From positions 186,001-250,000 of the forward strand of contig JAFDIV010000001.1 in NCBI GenBank assembly GCA_019307815.1: a DNA stretch of 64,000 nt, given 5' to 3'. The stretch is from Deltaproteobacteria bacterium. Its GTDB lineage: Bacteria; Desulfobacterota; DSM-4660; Desulfatiglandales; Desulfatiglandaceae. Both the position numbers and the translations under genes were made by a program. Each line of letters begins with the position of its first letter. The stretch's first letter is position 1. Below are positions 34,788 through 43,375 of this stretch, one piece after another. The notes beneath the pieces are model-generated. The model made no database searches. It saw only the letters and a program-made list of their open reading frames with translations, and was not told where the DNA came from.

Positions 34788-35594
34788 ATGGAGCCAAGTT
34801 GGAAAAAGATGTTCCTGTTTTCTTTCCTGATTCACCTCGGGGTTTTCTCATTGGTCTTTTTTGTGCCTGAATCAGCGCCAACCAGATCTCTCAAAGGAGT
34901 TATCTATGAGGTGGATTTGGTGGAGCTTCCGGTGCGCCGACCCGCAAGGGCGACCGGGAGCCGAAAGGTTGTTGCCAAAAAGGGAGTACCTATTCACAAG
35001 AAAAGGCGTACCATTAAAAGGATAGGGAGGCTTAAGAGCAAAGAAAAGCCCATTGTTATCGCCAAGAAGGTCGTCAGACGAAAACGAAAAAAGACAAAGA
35101 GGATAAGCCCTTCTCCTGACAAGGTACTTGAGCAGGCCCTTGCAAAGGTGGAGAAAACACTGGAAAAAAAAGAGAGGGAGAAGAAGGAGACCAGCCGGGT
35201 TGAGGAGGCCATCTCCCGAATTAAGGAGCAGGTGGGTAAGGAAGAAAGCCCGAAGGGGCCAATGGGCAGGAGAGGGGCTGCCCCTGGTATTACCCTCCAG
35301 ATCTATAAAGTGGAGGTGGAAAGCAGGATAAAGAGCAACTGGTCTTACCCGGCCGTTATTGCAGATCCCTCCAAGCGAGAGGAACTGGAAGCGATTGTGG
35401 TCTTAAGGGTGAGACGGGATGGCAGAATATCAGAGTCCCGGTTCAAGAAGCGCTCAGGAGATGCCATGTTTGATGAGTCGGTCATGAGAGCCATTGAGCG
35501 TTCCGACCCTCTTCCTCCATTTCCCGAGGGGTTTTTGAAGAGCTTTGAGGAGATAGAGATCAACTTCAACCTGCGCGAATTGGAGACAGTTTAA
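34788..35594 (+). CDS. tolA: TolA / TonB C-terminal domain protein
   Basis: A 268-residue protein with one N-terminal membrane anchor (FLFSFLIHLGVFSLVFFV), then about 130 residues of Lys/Arg/Glu-rich, largely helical linker, and a C-terminal TonB/TolA domain (YKVEVESRIKSNWSYPAVI ... FKKRSGDAMFDESVMRAIERSDPLPPFP). It links the TolQR motor to TolB/Pal at the outer membrane. The linker is basic rather than the Ala-rich helix of enterobacterial TolA, a common variation outside that group. Its stop overlaps the tolB ATG by one base. Confidence 0.9.
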   Translation: MEPSWKKMFLFSFLIHLGVFSLVFFVPESAPTRSLKGVIYEVDLVELPVRRPARATGSRKVVAKKGVPIHKKRRTIKRIGRLKSKEKPIVIAKKVVRRKRKKTKRISPSPDKVLEQALAKVEKTLEKKEREKKETSRVEEAISRIKEQVGKEESPKGPMGRRGAAPGITLQIYKVEVESRIKSNWSYPAVIADPSKREELEAIVVLRVRRDGRISESRFKKRSGDAMFDESVMRAIERSDPLPPFPEGFLKSFEEIEINFNLRELETV

Positions 35595-36907
35595 TGAAAT
35601 TTTGGCAGATTGTCTTGGTATTGCTCTTGTTTGCAGCTCTGATCGTTCCCCATGAGGCAGCTGGTAGGATCTATATTGATATAAATGCTCCTTCCATCAG
35701 CAAATTCAAGATTGCCATCCCCGATTTCCGCAACTTGGGTCGGCCAGGAGAGCACCTTGAATTAGGCCAAAAATTGGCGGCTGTGACTGTCCACGACCTG
35801 GATCTAAGCGGGTATTTCTCCCCTATAGATAAAAAGGCCTTTTTGGAAGAAGAAAACGAAGGCCTGACCTTAACCGAGATAAATTTTAGGAATTGGTCTC
35901 TGATTGGAGCCGAGCTCCTTGTCAAGGGAGGCTATACGGTTATTGGCAGTCACGTGGAGGTGGTGGCAAGGCTTTTTGATGTCTATTGGGGCAAACAAAT
36001 TATGGGCAAGCGCTTCCTGGGGGAGGTGGATAATTACAGGGAGCTGGTCCACAGGCTAAGCAATGAGATTATCCGAGCCCTTACGGGTCAAGAGGGGATA
36101 TTTCTCACGCGGCTTGCCTATGTGGACAATTCAACTGGTTATAAGGAAATATATTTATCGGACTATGATGGACACAGATCCATTCCCCTGACCTCTGACC
36201 GGAGCATAGCCCTCTCACCAAGGATTTCGCCTGATGGAACCAAGGTCCTTTACACCTCTTATAAGGCTGGTCAGCCAAAGCTCTATCTGAAAGATCTCCG
36301 CTCCGGCCTTACCAGAAAGCTCTCTGAAAGAAAGGGGCTCAATATTGGTGCGGCATGGACCCCTGACGGCAGCAAGGTGGCCCTTACATTAAGTATTAAG
36401 GGCAATCCAGATATCTTTCTTATTGACCTAGACGGCAGAATCCTCGAAAGACTTACCTCCCACTGGGGTATTGATGTGTCTCCGAGTTTTTCTCCTGACG
36501 GAAAGAAGATGGCCTTTGTATCCAACCGCTCTGGCTCCCCCCAGATCTGGATAAAAGACCTTGTAAATGGGCATAGTAGACGGTTGACATTTGATGGCAA
36601 TTACAACACCTCTCCCTCTTGGTCTCGACTGAACCGGATCGTTTATACATCCATGAATCACGGCAGTTTTGATATATTTACCATTGATCCTGAGGGGGGA
36701 GAGCCAAGGCAATTGACCGAAAATCAAGGCAACAATGAAGATCCCTGCTGGTCTCCTGATGGCCGTTACATTGTGTTTAGCTCCAACCGGCTGGGACGCT
36801 ACCATTTATACATCATGACGGCAAATGGCCAGAATCAGCGCCGTATTACGAGGGGAAAAGGGCATCAAAGTGCCCCTTCTTGGGGTCCCCCATTATCGAC
36901 CAAATAG
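35594..36907 (+). CDS. tolB: Tol-Pal system beta-propeller protein TolB
   Basis: Periplasmic protein, 437 residues. A signal peptide (MKFWQIVLVLLLFAALIVPH, cleaved near AAG) precedes the N-terminal D1 domain and then six propeller blades, each with a form of the motif SPRISPDGTKVLYTS, for example SPSFSPDGKKMAFVSNRSG and DPCWSPDGRYIVFSSNR. It binds Pal. Blade repeats differ enough for the gene not to look like a tandem DNA repeat. A gap of about 215 nt separates it from pal. Confidence 0.95.
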   Translation: MKFWQIVLVLLLFAALIVPHEAAGRIYIDINAPSISKFKIAIPDFRNLGRPGEHLELGQKLAAVTVHDLDLSGYFSPIDKKAFLEEENEGLTLTEINFRNWSLIGAELLVKGGYTVIGSHVEVVARLFDVYWGKQIMGKRFLGEVDNYRELVHRLSNEIIRALTGQEGIFLTRLAYVDNSTGYKEIYLSDYDGHRSIPLTSDRSIALSPRISPDGTKVLYTSYKAGQPKLYLKDLRSGLTRKLSERKGLNIGAAWTPDGSKVALTLSIKGNPDIFLIDLDGRILERLTSHWGIDVSPSFSPDGKKMAFVSNRSGSPQIWIKDLVNGHSRRLTFDGNYNTSPSWSRLNRIVYTSMNHGSFDIFTIDPEGGEPRQLTENQGNNEDPCWSPDGRYIVFSSNRLGRYHLYIMTANGQNQRRITRGKGHQSAPSWGPPLSTK

Positions 36908-37122
36908 GGATTTTACATCACTATCCACTGAACTATCTCCTTGAAATAAAATCTCCAGCATGTTAAAAAGAAATTTTAAGACCTGTTTTTTCCTTGCAAA
37001 GATTAGTGATTAGATAGTAAATAGGCACATATGTTTTGTTTGACAGACGTTTCATGGCGAGCCCCACATAGGTGGCGATGTCCAGTAGGCAGAAACCAAC
37101 AAACTCAGGAGGTGCGGTGGAT

Positions 37123-37743
37123 ATGAAGCGTAAGACAAGCTTGGTTATGGTGGCCCTGGCCCTTGTAGTGGCATCCGTGTTTCTCATGACTTCTTGTGCC
37201 AAGAAACAGGTAAAGGTCTCAGAAGGTGTACAGCCCACGGCCCAGCAACCCACTGCTCAGCAGCCCACGGGTGAGAAACAACCAGCAGTTGGCGAAGCCA
37301 AAAAGGTGGAGACTGGGGTGACCCCGGAATATCAGAAGGCTGAAGCCGAGCGTCAGGCAAGACTTAGGGAGCTTGCCAGGCAGCAGAAACTGTTGGATGA
37401 AATCAGGGAGTTCGAGAATCGAAAGATCTACTTTGATTTTGACAAATCTGACCTCAAGCCTGAGGCACGTACGGTTTTGAGAAACAAGGCAGATTGGCTT
37501 CTAAAGCATCCTGAATACTCGGTACGCATTGAAGGACACTGCGATGAAAGGGGTACGAATGAGTACAATTTGGCCTTGGGTCAGAGAAGAGCTGATTCTG
37601 CAAAGAAATTCTTGGTCGCACTAGGCGTGGATGAAAGTAGGATTTCTACTATTAGCTATGGGGAAGAGCGGCCTGCCGATCCACGACATTGCGAAGAGGC
37701 CTGGGCAAAGAACCGCCGCGACGAGTTCAAGCTGATAAAATAA
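37123..37743 (+). CDS. pal: Peptidoglycan-associated lipoprotein Pal
   Basis: Outer-membrane lipoprotein, 206 residues. The signal peptide ends in the lipobox LMTSC, followed by a Gln/Pro-rich spacer with the repeated unit PTAQQPTAQQPT, a helical segment, and the OmpA-type peptidoglycan-binding domain (YFDFDKSDLKPEAR, IEGHCDERGTNEYNLALG, RRADSAKKFL, SYGEERPAD). AGGAGG lies 10 nt before the ATG at 37123; in-frame codons upstream have no signal-peptide character. Last structural gene of the Tol-Pal set before cpoB. Confidence 0.95.
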   Translation: MKRKTSLVMVALALVVASVFLMTSCAKKQVKVSEGVQPTAQQPTAQQPTGEKQPAVGEAKKVETGVTPEYQKAEAERQARLRELARQQKLLDEIREFENRKIYFDFDKSDLKPEARTVLRNKADWLLKHPEYSVRIEGHCDERGTNEYNLALGQRRADSAKKFLVALGVDESRISTISYGEERPADPRHCEEAWAKNRRDEFKLIK

Positions 37744-37831
37744 CTATTGCGTAACTAATAGGGATGGCATCCCTGTCATCCTGGCACGGGTTCCAGATAA
37801 GTGGAAGGCGAGAGCATTGATATGACTACAG

Positions 37832-37864
37832 CATAAGCCGGCCCTTTGGAGGGGTCGGCTTATG
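37832..37864 (+). other. Stem-loop between pal and cpoB
   Basis: A 9-bp perfect stem (CATAAGCCG / CGGCTTATG) closes over a 15-nt loop, with further pairing possible between GCCC and GGGG. The T run after it is short, so it may be an RNA-stability or partial-termination element that lowers cpoB expression, or only a processing site. Confidence 0.5.
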
Positions 37865-37884
37865 ATTTTGGAGGGTCCTTGGAA

Positions 37885-38790
37885 ATGAGAGATTATGGCT
37901 CATGCAATTGGTATTGGGCGATTTTGATGGTCCTATTCACCACCCTTATTTTTACCTCTTGTACTATGGTCACAAAAGACGATCTGCTTTATTTAAACGA
38001 TCAGATTGTGTCTTTGAACGCCCGTGTCAACAAGCTCCAGGACAGATTGAACGAAAAACTCTCCGAGGATCTCAATGCCAAAATCGAACCGATTCGGGTA
38101 AACCAGGCAGAGATGGGGGCAGAGCTGGACAAGGTAAAGGAGCAGATTCAAACACTCTCGGGCAAGGTGGAAGAGAATGCCCTTCTTATAAAGCGACAGG
38201 TGGAAAGGGACACAACCGGACAGGACATGATGAAGGCACAACTGGCCGATTTGACCAACAAGGTGGCCCAGCTTGAGAGTAAGTTGAAGATGGTCGAAAA
38301 TACGCTGCGACTTGCGGTGGGTCCGCCAGGAAAGGCCCAAGCTATGGGCAGAGAAGGGCAGGCAGCTGTCGAGGTCCCCACCAGCGGGCCGGGGGCTGCT
38401 GGGGAGGTAGGCGTGTCTGAGGAGCAGAGGCTCTATGATGAGAGTCTTGCCTCTTTTAAGCAGGGAAAGTACGAAGAGGCCATCTCTAGCTTCAAGATCT
38501 TCCTGAAAAAATATCCCACTTCTGATCTTGCAGATAATGCCCAGTTTTGGATAGGGGAAAGTTATATGGCCCTGAAACAGTATGAGAAGGCCATATTAGC
38601 CTTTCAGGACGTGATAAAGAAATATCCTGACGGGAATAAGGTACCTGGGGCCATGCTCAAGCAGGCTTTGGCCTTTTATGAGATTAAGGACAAAGTGAGT
38701 TCAAAACTCCTTCTCAAAAAAATCATAAGGAAATACCCCGATTCCAACGAAGCAAAGATTGCCCAGGCAAAACTCAAAGCCTTTAGATAG
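37885..38790 (+). CDS. cpoB: Cell-division coordinator CpoB (YbgF-like), tetratricopeptide protein
   Basis: A 301-residue envelope protein. Its signal peptide ends in FTSC, so this one is probably a lipoprotein, unlike E. coli CpoB. Then comes a coiled coil (DLLYLNDQIVSLNARVNKL...) and three TPR-like units (YDESLASFKQGKYEEAISSF, NAQFWIGESYMALKQYEKAI, AMLKQALAFYEIKDK). CpoB tunes Tol-Pal and peptidoglycan synthesis at division. GGAGGG lies about 10 nt before the ATG at 37885. The stop overlaps the end of the convergent ClC gene by 8 bp. Confidence 0.9.
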   Translation: MRDYGSCNWYWAILMVLFTTLIFTSCTMVTKDDLLYLNDQIVSLNARVNKLQDRLNEKLSEDLNAKIEPIRVNQAEMGAELDKVKEQIQTLSGKVEENALLIKRQVERDTTGQDMMKAQLADLTNKVAQLESKLKMVENTLRLAVGPPGKAQAMGREGQAAVEVPTSGPGAAGEVGVSEEQRLYDESLASFKQGKYEEAISSFKIFLKKYPTSDLADNAQFWIGESYMALKQYEKAILAFQDVIKKYPDGNKVPGAMLKQALAFYEIKDKVSSKLLLKKIIRKYPDSNEAKIAQAKLKAFR

Positions 38791-41050
38791 CCCCTTCCTT
38801 CATAAATACACTTCTTGTGAGAGAAGACATAATATCCCTACGACTAATGACACCCAACAGATGTTTGGGTTTTCGCCCATCTATAACAGGAAGCACCGCA
38901 TAGTCGCCCGAGCTGATGGTTTTCAGGGCAGTGAGGAGTGTATCATTTTCCTTCACTGTAACCAGTTTCTTTGTGGCAATATCCTTTGCTAGGGTGGTGG
39001 ATGGATCCTGTGTTTCCATGGCCTTCAGAACGTCGGACAAGGATATGATACCCCTTAGTTGTCCATTTCCATCGAGCACCGGAAAGCTGTTGAATTTTTT
39101 CTCAAAGATAAAGTCCTTAAGTTGATTAAGGGTCATGTCTTCTGAAATGGTCTGGACATTGGTGGTCATGGCATCTTTAACCAGTATTGTTTGTAAGTGG
39201 GCAAGCTCGCCAGCCACCCTTCTTTCCTCGGGTTGGGCCGCAGACTTTATCTCTTGCAGCCGTTCATTATAGGCCTGGATGACCTCTCTTCTGTCCAGCA
39301 TACCTAGTAACTGGCTGGGGTCTTCATCCTTGACTACTGGAATCCGGTTGAGATTTCGAATGGTGAATTTTCGAAGGGCATTGTTAAGGTCCTCCGAAGG
39401 AGTGGTATAGATGATATCGGTGGTGGCGATGTCCTTCATCAATACCAAGTCTCCGACGTCTTGATCAAATAGGATACTTCTGACATCATTGATTGAAAAA
39501 ATGCCAGTAAATTTGCCCTCCTTGTTGACTACTGGAAAATAATGCTGCTCGCTCGAGCTGAAGATCTCACGAAACTGATTGAAAGTCATATCTTCAGGTA
39601 TTAGCTCGGCTCGTCTGAGCTGGGGTAAGAGATCCTGGACCTTGATAGTGGCTAACACATCTACAAAAAATTCCCCCCGATGGGCATTGGAGGCGAGCCG
39701 GTTTTGCACTTGTTTAACATAGATGGTCCATTTGCGCGAGAGTAGATAGGCCAATGTGCAGACCAACATGCTAGGGAGGAGAAGATGATACGAGTTAGTC
39801 ATCTCGCTTACAAATATGATGGTACTGATGGGGGCATTAGATACAGCGGCAAAGAAGCCAGCCATCCCAACTACTACAAAGGCCCCCGGATGGGTAACAA
39901 TGTTTGGTAGCAGGGAGTGAAAAATTCTTCCCACAGCGCCTCCTAAGGCGCCTCCGATAACCACTGATGGCCCAAAAACCCCGCCACTGCCTCCTGAGCC
40001 AATGGAAAAGGAAGTGGTAAAGATCTTTCCAAGGGCAAGGCCCAAGAGAAAAAGCGTGGGAAGTTGGTTTTCAAGGGCCATTTGGGCATACCCGTAGCCG
40101 AAAGCCAGGGTCTGGGGAAGGAAAAAGCCTATCAATCCTGTAATAAGGCCACCGATAGCAGGCTTTAGATGATTGGGGATGGGGATTTTTTTGGATAGGG
40201 CGTGAACCCCGTAAAAGGATTTAATGTAAAGGATTCCGCCTCCCACAAGCACAAAAGACAGGATTGTATAGGGTCCTAATTCCAAGGGGTTTTGGAAAAC
40301 GAAGTCTTCGGATTCGAAAAGTGAGCCCCATCCAAAAAAAAGACAGAACAGACAATAAGCCACTACCGAAGAAATACCGGCTGGAATGATCACCTCGGCC
40401 TCAAATTCCGGATCCTTATAGAGTACTTCAGCGGCAAACAGGGCCCCTGCAAGGGGGGCCCGGAAGATACTCCCGATGCCAGCCCCCATTCCTGCTGCCA
40501 GCATTACCCTCCTTTCCCTTTCACTAAAGCCCAACCTGGTAGCCAGAAACGAACCAAAGCCTGCCCCTATCTGGGCTATGGGACCTTCTCTACCCCCAGA
40601 ACCTCCGGATGTGATGGTAAGTGCAGAGGCAAGCGTCTTAATGAAAGGGATTCTTCCTCTTACAAAGCCCCCTTTGTTATGGTAGGCATCAATGGCCGCA
40701 TCTGTACCGTGACCTTCTGCCTCTGGGGCAAAGGTATACACCAGCCACCCACTCAGGATTCCACCAATGGCTGGCAGGAGCAGAAGGATCCATCGATTAA
40801 ATGGGGTGGAAGTGGGAGGAAAAAGGGGGGATTCTCCGGCTGGGTGTGGGGGGCGGTATCCGGCTAAATAGTCCATGAAAAAATGGAATCCGATTTGGCA
40901 AAGATAGTGGAACACCACCGAGCCCAGACCTGCTATGATGCCGATAAGCACATAATAAAAGACAAATTTTCCACCAATGGTAAAACGCCCTTCTTTGAAC
41001 ACCGAAGAGGCAAGTGATCGAAAGAAATTTGAAAATGGTCCTGGTTTCAT
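38783..41050 (-). CDS. ClC family chloride channel/transporter with four CBS domains
   Basis: Membrane part (about residues 25-460) is a ClC: SGGSGGREGPIAQ with the gating Glu155 in GREGP, and GSGGSGGVFGPSVVIGG. The usual GSGIP loop of the first anion site is replaced by AEGHGTDAAIDAY (about 111-123), as in one branch of bacterial ClCs without the central Ser, so Cl-/H+ exchange, other anions or fluoride cannot be told apart. The C-terminus holds four CBS units, starting near VQDLLPQL, MKDIATTD, VKDAMTTN and AKDIATKK, i.e. two tandem pairs instead of the common one. The stop lies inside the convergent cpoB gene. Confidence 0.9.
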   Translation of the reverse strand: MKPGPFSNFFRSLASSVFKEGRFTIGGKFVFYYVLIGIIAGLGSVVFHYLCQIGFHFFMDYLAGYRPPHPAGESPLFPPTSTPFNRWILLLLPAIGGILSGWLVYTFAPEAEGHGTDAAIDAYHNKGGFVRGRIPFIKTLASALTITSGGSGGREGPIAQIGAGFGSFLATRLGFSERERRVMLAAGMGAGIGSIFRAPLAGALFAAEVLYKDPEFEAEVIIPAGISSVVAYCLFCLFFGWGSLFESEDFVFQNPLELGPYTILSFVLVGGGILYIKSFYGVHALSKKIPIPNHLKPAIGGLITGLIGFFLPQTLAFGYGYAQMALENQLPTLFLLGLALGKIFTTSFSIGSGGSGGVFGPSVVIGGALGGAVGRIFHSLLPNIVTHPGAFVVVGMAGFFAAVSNAPISTIIFVSEMTNSYHLLLPSMLVCTLAYLLSRKWTIYVKQVQNRLASNAHRGEFFVDVLATIKVQDLLPQLRRAELIPEDMTFNQFREIFSSSEQHYFPVVNKEGKFTGIFSINDVRSILFDQDVGDLVLMKDIATTDIIYTTPSEDLNNALRKFTIRNLNRIPVVKDEDPSQLLGMLDRREVIQAYNERLQEIKSAAQPEERRVAGELAHLQTILVKDAMTTNVQTISEDMTLNQLKDFIFEKKFNSFPVLDGNGQLRGIISLSDVLKAMETQDPSTTLAKDIATKKLVTVKENDTLLTALKTISSGDYAVLPVIDGRKPKHLLGVISRRDIMSSLTRSVFMKEGAI

Positions 41051-41634
41051 GTGTTCTATGGCCCTTGAGTCTCCTTCTAAACAGGTGCGGATTCCCTTGA
41101 GATTTCTAAACCTTTATAGTGTGGCATGGAAACCCAGTCAAGGACAAACACTGTTGAAAGGAAGAGGCGTTAGTCAGTTTTATAAAAGAATTGTATTATT
41201 TCAAAAAAATAGAAATTTGGATTCGTTAGATTAAGTTTTGATTAAGAGATTAAAGATTTTCATTTTCAATCCGATTGCTTTTACGGCCTTTGTCATCGAC
41301 CGAAGCAGCGCCCAAGGCTTGGGTTTTGCCTTAATATCACAAAATAGAATTAGAGTATCTAACAGCAAATTAAACTAGTAAATATTAATATAGTTTTAAT
41401 AACTATTCCAGATTTAGGGTTGACTTTAGACGTTTTCAGTATTATAAATTAGTGTATATCCAGGGATTGAGGATTTCTGGAAATAGCGCTCAGCCATTAG
41501 CAATCAGCTCTGTTATTTTTGGGGTCTTTTTGTTGAGAAGTTGAATAGCCATAGGCTGGCGGGCGCAAGATCAAATGTCTGTTCATGACAGTGAGAACAA
41601 TCGGAATTCTTTAATATAGGGAGAGGAGACAACC
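41051..41634. other. A+T-rich gap of 584 bp upstream of the small HTH gene
   Basis: No gene is supported. The gap holds the promoter at 41420-41448, a repeat-like segment agcgctcagccattagc at 41485-41501 that recurs near 54.7 kb and 57.9 kb, and otherwise A+T-rich sequence that also covers the upstream region of the ClC gene. Confidence 0.6.
41420..41448 (+). promoter_or_regulatory. Strong sigma-70 promoter upstream of the small HTH gene
   Basis: TTGACT (41420-41425), a 17-nt spacer and TATAAA (41443-41448) make a near-consensus promoter. The transcript would begin about 41455, leaving a leader of roughly 180 nt before the gene at 41635. Confidence 0.7.
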
Positions 41635-41835
41635 ATGCCAGAGATTATGACCACAAAAGAATTGGCAAAATACCTCAAGCTGCATGAGATAACTATTTGC
41701 AAATATGCTGCTGAGGGAAAGATACCTGCCATCAGGATTGGAAGGGTTTGGAGGTTTGACAAGGAAGCCATTGATAAATGGATTAGTGGTGGACAAAAAG
41801 GAAATAGCACTGAACAGCAGGATAAGAAGGGATAA
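41635..41835 (+). CDS. Excisionase-type helix-turn-helix protein
   Basis: A 66-residue MerR-like winged-helix DNA-binding protein of the HTH_17 / excisionase family: TTKELAKYLKLHEITICKYA then GKIPAIRIGRVWRFDKEAID. Such proteins direct phage excision, but many are free-standing regulators (BldC type). No integrase or phage gene is near, so a regulator is more likely. A GGAGAGGAG site precedes the ATG, a strong promoter lies 190 nt upstream, and the short Gln/Gly-rich tail carries no domain. Its targets are unknown. Confidence 0.88.
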   Translation: MPEIMTTKELAKYLKLHEITICKYAAEGKIPAIRIGRVWRFDKEAIDKWISGGQKGNSTEQQDKKG

Positions 41836-41900
41836 GATAAAACCTAAAGTGAACCCGAGTGAGGCCAGATAGGCGAGGGTACGGACTTATTTAAGTTCAT

Positions 41901-41951
41901 ATGGCCGGGGGGGAGGGACTGTATTTATTAGGGTTTCCCCTCGGCGGCCAT
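41901..41951. other. Hairpin downstream of the small HTH gene
   Basis: Perfect arms ATGGCCG (41901-41907) and CGGCCAT (41945-41951) with partial pairing inside (GAGGG / CCCTC region) form a hairpin in the 190-nt gap before the convergent NamZ-like gene. There is no T run, so the function, if any, is unclear. Confidence 0.35.
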
Positions 41952-42027
41952 AAATGCAAAGAAAGGTCATATAGCTCACATCTTATGGGGGAACCGGGAC
42001 GTCATCTTTTTTCCAGGGCCATAGAAC

Positions 42028-43203
42028 TTAGTAAAGGAGATATTTTAGCCTCAGCTCCTGAAAACTATTCAATTCATCCTGCCAAGTCATTTCAATCGCA
42101 GTGATGTCGAGATTGCTCTGAAGCCATTTATCGATCCAGTAATCCCCTATGATCAAATCAATGGGACGTTGATCTGTTACGTATTCATAGGGAGGTGATG
42201 CCCATTGAAACTCCTCGCCATAACGGGAAGCAATGGCCTTTAACAGCATGAGAGTGGTCCGGTATGGACGGTATGTTCGAGGATTCAATAGATGGATAAA
42301 GAAGCCATGACATAGTTTGCCCTGCCATTTATTAAACATTGGTTTGAACCGAAATGATTGAAGCACAAAACCTTCCAGATTTTCCTCAGACAGATCCTGC
42401 CTGATCTCATCCGGATTCAAAAACGGGGCACCAAAGATTTCAAAGGGCCTGCATGTGCCGCGACCTTCCGAGATGTTTGTTCCCTCCCAGATCACCTGTC
42501 CAGGGTACACGTAGGCCGTCTGGGGAAGGGGCATGTTGGGAGATGGCATGACCCATGTAAGGCCTGTATCTTCCCATAGCATTTCCCTTGTCCATCCCCT
42601 CATTGGTATTACTTGAAGCTCGCAATCTAATTGGAACACGTCCTTGAACATCACTGCCATTTCACCCATGGTGAGTCCATGGCGCATGGGAAGACGGTAT
42701 GGTCCCACAAAAGAGAACAAAGGGGGCTTTAGGGGGTTCCCTTCTACCTCAATGCCACCGAGGGGATTGGGACGATCCAGGACAATAACCTTTTTATGGG
42801 ACCGAGATGCTGCTTTCATGCAATTAAGCATGGTGGAGGCAAAGGTGTAAACCCTGCATCCCACATCCTGAAGGTCAATGAGAAGGACATCCACGAGTTC
42901 TAGCATCTGTGGGGAAGGATCTCTCGTATCTGAGTAGAGGCTGAAAATTGGGACATTCAGTTCCTTGTCATGGGCATGGTCTGTTTCATTCATGTTATCC
43001 TGCTCTTCAGCACCATAGCCGTGTTGAGGAGTAAACAGGGCCTTTAGGTGGCCTGGAAGCAATGCAGAGATGACTTCTTTTGCAGGCCTGAGGTGGAGGT
43101 CCACAGAGGCCTGGTTGGATAATAGTCCCAATCGACGGCCCCGAAGTCCCTTCCAATACTTTTCTTTGAGATGCTCCAACCCGGTCATGATGACTTTTGG
43201 CAT
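42028..43203 (-). CDS. DUF1343 protein, exo-beta-N-acetylmuramidase NamZ family
   Basis: A 391-residue protein of the family whose Bacillus member NamZ removes N-acetylmuramic acid from cell-wall chains. Family segments are clear: LGLLSNQASVDL, LFTPQHGYGAEEQDN, VLLIDLQDVGCRVYTFAST, VLDRPNPLGG, MRHGLTMGEMA and EGTNISEGRGTCRPFE. An AAAGGGA site lies before the ATG at 43203. No signal peptide or lipobox is seen, so the enzyme looks cytoplasmic, which would fit recycling of imported wall fragments rather than secreted wall digestion. It converges on the small HTH gene. Confidence 0.88.
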   Translation of the reverse strand: MPKVIMTGLEHLKEKYWKGLRGRRLGLLSNQASVDLHLRPAKEVISALLPGHLKALFTPQHGYGAEEQDNMNETDHAHDKELNVPIFSLYSDTRDPSPQMLELVDVLLIDLQDVGCRVYTFASTMLNCMKAASRSHKKVIVLDRPNPLGGIEVEGNPLKPPLFSFVGPYRLPMRHGLTMGEMAVMFKDVFQLDCELQVIPMRGWTREMLWEDTGLTWVMPSPNMPLPQTAYVYPGQVIWEGTNISEGRGTCRPFEIFGAPFLNPDEIRQDLSEENLEGFVLQSFRFKPMFNKWQGKLCHGFFIHLLNPRTYRPYRTTLMLLKAIASRYGEEFQWASPPYEYVTDQRPIDLIIGDYWIDKWLQSNLDITAIEMTWQDELNSFQELRLKYLLY

Positions 43204-43375
43204 GGTAGTCCCTTTCTTCTTTTCAAGCAGACGGTGCAATGGTATGAATCAAGTCAAGGCAAAAAAAGGATAAAGGAAAAAGGCTCAAGGATAAAGGAAA
43301 TACTCTTTGTATAATAGAAAAATAGTTCAATTGCAGTGGTGTCAATTGAGTTCTAATATGTCATTGAGAAGAACG

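Noticed and set aside
41635-41835. A prophage or integrative element around the excisionase-like gene
   Set aside because: No integrase, phage structural gene or attachment-site repeat is found nearby.
41901-42104. A 67-codon open frame after the small HTH gene
   Set aside because: It begins in a hairpin, overlaps the end of the NamZ-like gene on the opposite strand and has no ribosome site.
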